Below are positions 16,526-19,851 of a stretch of DNA of 19,851 nucleotides, piece by piece. This stretch comes from Bacteroidales bacterium H5 (GTDB taxonomy: Bacteria; Bacteroidota; Bacteroidia; Bacteroidales; Muribaculaceae), in contig DAAQ01000049.1 of NCBI GenBank assembly GCA_001701225.1, forward strand, positions 1 to 19,851, read 5' to 3'. The notes beneath the pieces are model-generated. The model saw nothing but the letters and a program-made list of their open reading frames with translations, was not told where the DNA came from and searched no databases. The translations under genes and the position numbers were made by a program. Position 1 is the first letter of the stretch. Each line of letters begins with the position of its first letter.

Positions 16526-16564
16526 GGCCTATAGGTCTTATAAGTCCTATAAGGCTTATAGGCC
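16526..16564. repeat. Nonamer repeats forming a hairpin upstream of the response regulator
   Basis: Four 9-bp units, GGCCTATAG, GTCTTATAA, GTCCTATAA and GGCTTATAG, run from 16526 to 16561, followed by GCC. The ends GGCCTATA (16526-16533) and TATAGGCC (16557-16564) are complementary, and the pairing continues inward to about 17 bp with two G-T wobbles and a 5-nt loop. The central 18 bp match 12699-12716. It lies 18 bp before the response-regulator start on the minus strand and 66 bp before the PorE-like gene on the plus strand. Confidence 0.8.
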
Positions 16565-16577
16565 GCATATATTCTTG

Positions 16578-16585
16578 CAAATTTA
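16578..16585 (-). promoter_or_regulatory. Possible -7 element for the two-component operon
   Basis: The minus strand reads TAAATTTG at 16585-16578, a full match to TAnnTTTG, but no TTG is present at the usual -33 spacing. The leader would then contain the nonamer hairpin. For the divergent PorE-like gene I see only a weak match, TATTCTTG at 16570-16577. Confidence 0.35.
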
Positions 16586-16630
16586 CAACTTTCCATTCAA
16601 TAATGCCCACCATTCTCCGTTAAAATCTAT

Positions 16631-18598
16631 ATGAACAGGACGATAGCAACCATTCTATATATCCTTCTGCCGTTGCTGGCGCTGACGTCGTGCGGGGGTG
16701 CCAAGCTCAAGACCGCCGACGAGCAGATGGCACGCGGCGAGTATTTCGACGCATCCAAGACATACCGTAAGATATACAACAAGCTCAAGCCCCGCGAACA
16801 GCGAGCCGAGCGCGCCGAGGTGGCCTACAAGATGGCCGAGTGCCACCGTCAGCTCGGACAGGACGCCCGCGCCGCCGCCGCATATCAGAACGCCCTGCGC
16901 TACGGATACCCTGACAGCACAATACTGCTCAGGCTCGCACAGTCGCAGCACGGGCAGGGTCAGTACGCCCTGGCCGTGAAGAGCTATGAGGAATATCTGG
17001 CCAAATATCCCGGCGACGCACTGGCCGAGCGCTCGCTGGCCGGAGCCCGCAAGGCAGCCGAGATAAAGAAGAACAAGACACGCTATGTGGTGCGCAACGC
17101 CACCCTGTTCAACTCGCGCCGCTCGGACTTCGCCCCGATGTTCAACGGCGACATACTCTATTTCACCACAACCAACGAGAAGGTCAAGGGCACCAACCGC
17201 AGCGAGATCACAGGCATGAAACGCTCGGACATCTGGATGGCCCGCAAGAACGAGCAGGGCGCATGGCAGAAACCCGAGCCCGTCGAGGGTGAGCTAAACT
17301 CGGAATGGGACGAGGGGATATGCTCTTTCTCGCCCGACGGCTCGACCATGTACCTGACCCGCGCCATACGCAAGCCCGGCTCTAACACCGGCACCGAGAT
17401 ACACACCTCGCAGCGCAGCGACGCCCAGTGGAGCGCTCCTGTCAAGTTTGAGGTCATACCCGACACACTCTCGTCATACGGCCATCCCGCCGTCTCCCCC
17501 TCGGGCGAATGGCTCTATTTCACATCAGACATGCCGGGCACCGGGGGCAAGGACATCTGGCGCATCAACCTGCGCGAGCGCGCGGGCAGCCTCGAGAACC
17601 TCGGCGAGGCCATCAACACTCCCGGCGACGAGGTGTTCCCATATATGCTCACCGACTCGGTGATGTATTTCGCATCCGACGGCCACCCGGGCCTCGGAGG
17701 ACTCGACATATTCCGCGCCACCCTCTCGCCGTCGGGCGGATGGCTGGTCGAGAATATGGGTGCCCCCATAAACTCCGAGGGAGACGATTTCGGCATCACA
17801 TACGCCAATCCCGGGCGCGAGGCGGGATATTTCAGCTCTAACCGTGGCGACGGACGCGGCTATGACCACCTCTACTCGTTCGAGCTCCCCGACCTCAAGG
17901 TGACAATCTCTGGCTGGGTGCTCGACAAGGACGAGGAGCCGGTGCCCAACGCCGTCATCCGCATCGTAGGCAACGACGGCTCTAACCAGAAGACCATAGC
18001 CCGTAACGACGGGTCATTCTCGTTCCCCCTCGAGCGTGGCGTGAGCTATGTCATGCTGGCCGGTGCCAAGGGATACCTCAACGCACGCCAGCAGTTCACC
18101 TCTGACACAGCCGAGGAGGATGCCGAGTATGGCATCGACTTCATCCTCGCCTCCATCAACAAGCCCAACATCGTCGAGAACATCTTCTATGACTTCGACA
18201 AGGCCACGCTGCGCCCGGAGTCGTGCGCCGCGCTCGACTCGATCTCGCAGATGCTGCGCGACAACCCCAACATCACCATCGAGATGGCCTCGCACACCGA
18301 CCGCCACGGCACCGACGAATACAACATAGCCCTATCGCAGCGCCGTGCCGACTCGGTTGTCAACTACCTCATATCCTCGGGCATCCCCGCGGCACGTCTG
18401 CAGGCCCAGGGCTATGGCGAGTCCCGCCCCAAGACCGTCACCAAGCGCATCTCGCGCCAGTACCCCCAGTTCCCCGAGGGTCAGGTGCTCGACGAGGAAT
18501 ACATCCTTACCCTCACCCCCGAAGACCAGGAGATAGCCGACCAGATCAACCGCCGCACCGAATTCCAGGTCCTCTCCATGGACTATCAGATGTACTGA
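16631..18598 (+). CDS. PorE-like lipoprotein (TPR, WD40-type propeller, CRD, OmpA domain)
   Basis: The 655-residue protein has a lipoprotein signal with lipobox ALTSC (Cys21). TPR-like helices occupy about 25-145. Propeller blades with PD40/WD40 strands span about 155-415 (APMFNGDILYFTT, CSFSPDGSTMYLTR, AVSPSGEWLYFTSD, MYFASDGHPGLGGLDIF). A carboxypeptidase-regulatory-like fold follows at about 425-505. The OmpA C-terminal peptidoglycan-binding domain (about 515 on) carries NIFYDFDKATLRPES, then SHTDRHGTDEYNIALSQRRA with the conserved Asp and Arg. This four-part order is that of PorE (PG1058), a peptidoglycan-anchored accessory of the type IX secretion system in P. gingivalis. Paralogues of this architecture exist, so T9SS function is likely but not proven. 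It is transcribed alone, divergently from the two-component genes. Confidence 0.85.
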   Translation: MNRTIATILYILLPLLALTSCGGAKLKTADEQMARGEYFDASKTYRKIYNKLKPREQRAERAEVAYKMAECHRQLGQDARAAAAYQNALRYGYPDSTILLRLAQSQHGQGQYALAVKSYEEYLAKYPGDALAERSLAGARKAAEIKKNKTRYVVRNATLFNSRRSDFAPMFNGDILYFTTTNEKVKGTNRSEITGMKRSDIWMARKNEQGAWQKPEPVEGELNSEWDEGICSFSPDGSTMYLTRAIRKPGSNTGTEIHTSQRSDAQWSAPVKFEVIPDTLSSYGHPAVSPSGEWLYFTSDMPGTGGKDIWRINLRERAGSLENLGEAINTPGDEVFPYMLTDSVMYFASDGHPGLGGLDIFRATLSPSGGWLVENMGAPINSEGDDFGITYANPGREAGYFSSNRGDGRGYDHLYSFELPDLKVTISGWVLDKDEEPVPNAVIRIVGNDGSNQKTIARNDGSFSFPLERGVSYVMLAGAKGYLNARQQFTSDTAEEDAEYGIDFILASINKPNIVENIFYDFDKATLRPESCAALDSISQMLRDNPNITIEMASHTDRHGTDEYNIALSQRRADSVVNYLISSGIPAARLQAQGYGESRPKTVTKRISRQYPQFPEGQVLDEEYILTLTPEDQEIADQINRRTEFQVLSMDYQMY

Positions 18599-18599
18599 C

Positions 18600-18616
18600 C
18601 TCCCGGAGGGCGGGAG
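18600..18616 (+). terminator. Terminator-like hairpin after the PorE-like gene
   Basis: CTCCCG (18600-18605) and CGGGAG (18611-18616) form a GC-rich 6-bp stem with a 5-nt loop, 2 bp after the stop codon, followed by TTCTTC. The T-tract is weak. The same stem could also form in the convergent transcript from the YhcG-like gene. Confidence 0.5.
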
Positions 18617-18649
18617 TTCTTCACGGCCGCATCGGTTAATGCGATAATA

Positions 18650-19756
18650 CTATTGTTTATTCAGGCTATCCTCTATCTCTTCAATTCTTGGGAGCACCGA
18701 TGCCACATCATTAAATAGTTTTTCAGTCTCATACTGGGCAATACCCATAGGCTGAGTTATCCCCCGCAAGGCAAACTCGGCCTTTTTATTACTCTTATTA
18801 CGACATAGGAGCAAACCGATTGTAGGATTATCCGCGTCCGTCCTGAGATATTCATCTACAGCCGAAATGTAAAAATTGAGTTTGCTGACAAATTCGGGCT
18901 TAAATTCCACAGCTTTCAGTTCAATAACGACATAGCAATGCAACTGAAGATGATACATCAGTATGTCAATGTAGTAATCATCGCCATCGACCACGATGTT
19001 GTACTGTCTGCCGACAAAAGCAAATCCCCGACCCATCTCCATCAGGAAATCTGTCACTCTTCTTGCTAACTCTTTCTCTACATCCAGCTCATGTTGCAGT
19101 GCGAGTGTACCGATGAAACTGAAATTATAAGGATCCTTGAAAGCATATCTCGCCAAATCAGACTGGAAATCCGGGAGGGTGGTATCGAAATTATTGATTG
19201 ATTTTCCCACCCGCTCCATGTAGCCATTTCCAATCTGGCTCATCATCGTATCGCGGCTCCAACCGTTTCTTGCTGTCTCGAGTATGTAAAAGGCCAAAGC
19301 AGCCTCCTCTTTGATTTTAGATGCCATAGAAATATGATGATACCATGTCACCATAGTTAAAGGCACCTCTATATAATCTTTGCCATGTGCTAATTTTGCA
19401 AGTGCGACTTGCGAGATTGGCTTATCAGTAAATTTAGCAAGCGGCACTTGCAAAATCGGGAAATCAGGATATGTAGAAGCAAACCTCTTCATATATCCTA
19501 AATTGCGCTCGGAGTATCCACGGTCATCGGGGAATTTAGCTGAAAGGTCTTTTGAAAGTTGCGAAATAACTTGTGCGCCCCATCCCTTCTCCTTCTGCTT
19601 GGCTAAGATGTCATTACCGATATTCCAATAAAGCTGGAGCATGTCAGCATTGACGTGAAGGACCGACTCAAGTTTCATTGTTTCGATCATCGCCTCAATC
19701 CGTCTACGCCACTCTTCATAGCCGGCCGGCATGGCAGCTGTCTTTTCTGGTTTCAT
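18650..19756 (-). CDS. YhcG/DUF1016 family PD-(D/E)XK nuclease-like protein
   Basis: The 368-residue protein has the two DUF1016 parts. The N-terminal helical part (about 12-190) shows QLYWNIGNDI (41-50), LSAKFPDDRGYSERNL (71-86) and ILETARNGWSRD (158-169). The C-terminal PD-(D/E)XK nuclease-like part shows FVGRQY (247-252), Asp264 (YYIDILMY) and IELKAVEFKPE with Glu279 and Lys281, so the presumed catalytic residues are intact. Family members are linked to DNA restriction and mobile regions, but the biochemical role is poorly defined. Residues 101-136 hold short repeats (ILQVPLAKF, ISQVALAKL, IEVPLTMV). The gene is clearly more AT-rich than the central genes, hinting at transfer. The start may be Met1 (19756) or Met9 (19732), because the promoter lies immediately upstream. 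No restriction-modification partner is visible in the window. Confidence 0.88.
   Translation of the reverse strand: MKPEKTAAMPAGYEEWRRRIEAMIETMKLESVLHVNADMLQLYWNIGNDILAKQKEKGWGAQVISQLSKDLSAKFPDDRGYSERNLGYMKRFASTYPDFPILQVPLAKFTDKPISQVALAKLAHGKDYIEVPLTMVTWYHHISMASKIKEEAALAFYILETARNGWSRDTMMSQIGNGYMERVGKSINNFDTTLPDFQSDLARYAFKDPYNFSFIGTLALQHELDVEKELARRVTDFLMEMGRGFAFVGRQYNIVVDGDDYYIDILMYHLQLHCYVVIELKAVEFKPEFVSKLNFYISAVDEYLRTDADNPTIGLLLCRNKSNKKAEFALRGITQPMGIAQYETEKLFNDVASVLPRIEEIEDSLNKQ
19349..19456 (-). repeat. Intragenic repeats in the YhcG-like gene
   Basis: On the minus strand the codons for ILQVPLAKF (from 19456) and ISQVALAKL (from 19417) are similar at the DNA level, both containing GCAAGT and CTTGC. 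A third, weaker unit encodes IEVPLTMVTW. The spacing is 13 and 15 codons. They lie just before the conserved WYHHI segment of the helical domain. Confidence 0.6.
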
Positions 19757-19761
19757 ATTTG

Positions 19762-19791
19762 CAAAATTACAAAAAATATTTATCAGACAAA
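19762..19791 (-). promoter_or_regulatory. Promoter of the YhcG-like gene
   Basis: On the minus strand TTTG (19788-19791) is followed after 18 nt by TAATTTTG (19762-19769), a perfect -7 element with a slightly short spacer. The first ATG (19754-19756) begins only 6 nt after the -7 box, implying either a leaderless mRNA or initiation at the internal Met9. From 19792 to the window end I see no further feature. Confidence 0.6.
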
Positions 19792-19851
19792 CCCTTGCAC
19801 AAATTTATATGACCTCGCATACTGACCGCGGCGGCACATGACAGTTGACTT

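Noticed and set aside
18617..18649. CGCAT/ATGCG inverted sequence between the convergent genes
   Set aside because: Short imperfect pairing without a T-run; not distinguishable from chance.

Overview
The window looks like chromosome from an anaerobic gut-type member of the order Bacteroidales; Muribaculaceae or a relative is possible, but the family is a guess. Evidence: several promoters fit the Bacteroidetes pattern (TTG or TTTG about 20 nt upstream of TAnnTTTG). There is a BspA-type leucine-rich-repeat surface protein, a small protein with a type IX secretion (T9SS) sorting tail, a HmuY-like lipoprotein, and a PorE-like lipoprotein (TPR, propeller, CRD, OmpA). Thiazole synthesis uses oxygen-sensitive ThiH rather than ThiO. 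The central genes are GC-rich, while both ends are visibly more AT-rich.

Layout. (1) Positions 1-1747, minus: a BspA-like protein cut by the window edge, preceded by a perfect 14-bp hairpin, a possible 31-codon ORF and a promoter. (2) 1907-2301: AT-rich spacer with a possible plus-strand gene remnant, a terminator and the next promoter. (3) 2302-7513, plus: a five-gene haem/iron uptake operon coding for a small T9SS cargo-like protein, a calycin-like protein, a HmuY-like haem-binding lipoprotein, a TonB-dependent receptor and a PepSY-type inner-membrane protein. The first four genes are joined by ATGA stop/start overlaps. (4) 7524-7686: a terminator whose loop and right arm overlap the next promoter, then a TPP riboswitch. 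(5) 7721-13842, plus: thiD, thiS, a TenI-like gene, thiE, thiG, thiC, thiH. (6) 13858-16508, minus: an NtrC-type sigma-54 response regulator followed by its histidine kinase. (7) 16631-18598, plus: the PorE-like lipoprotein. (8) 18650-19756, minus: a YhcG/DUF1016 PD-(D/E)XK nuclease-like protein.

How the genes work together. ThiC makes HMP-P. ThiD phosphorylates it. ThiG, ThiH and ThiS build the thiazole, and the TenI-like protein probably tautomerises it. ThiE joins the two halves to thiamine phosphate. TPP feeds back through the single riboswitch. ThiF, which would charge ThiS, is not in the window. In the hmu-type operon, surface proteins would capture haem, the TonB receptor would import it, and the PepSY protein would act at the inner membrane.

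The most unusual structural signal is a set of short-period intergenic tandem repeats. Units of 7 bp lie before thiG and thiC. Units of 9 bp lie before thiH and before the response regulator, and these two 9-bp sites share an identical 18-bp core about 3.8 kb apart. They sit only in gaps, close upstream of start codons, and two of the four can form long hairpins. I did not find a clearly new defence system or mobile element.
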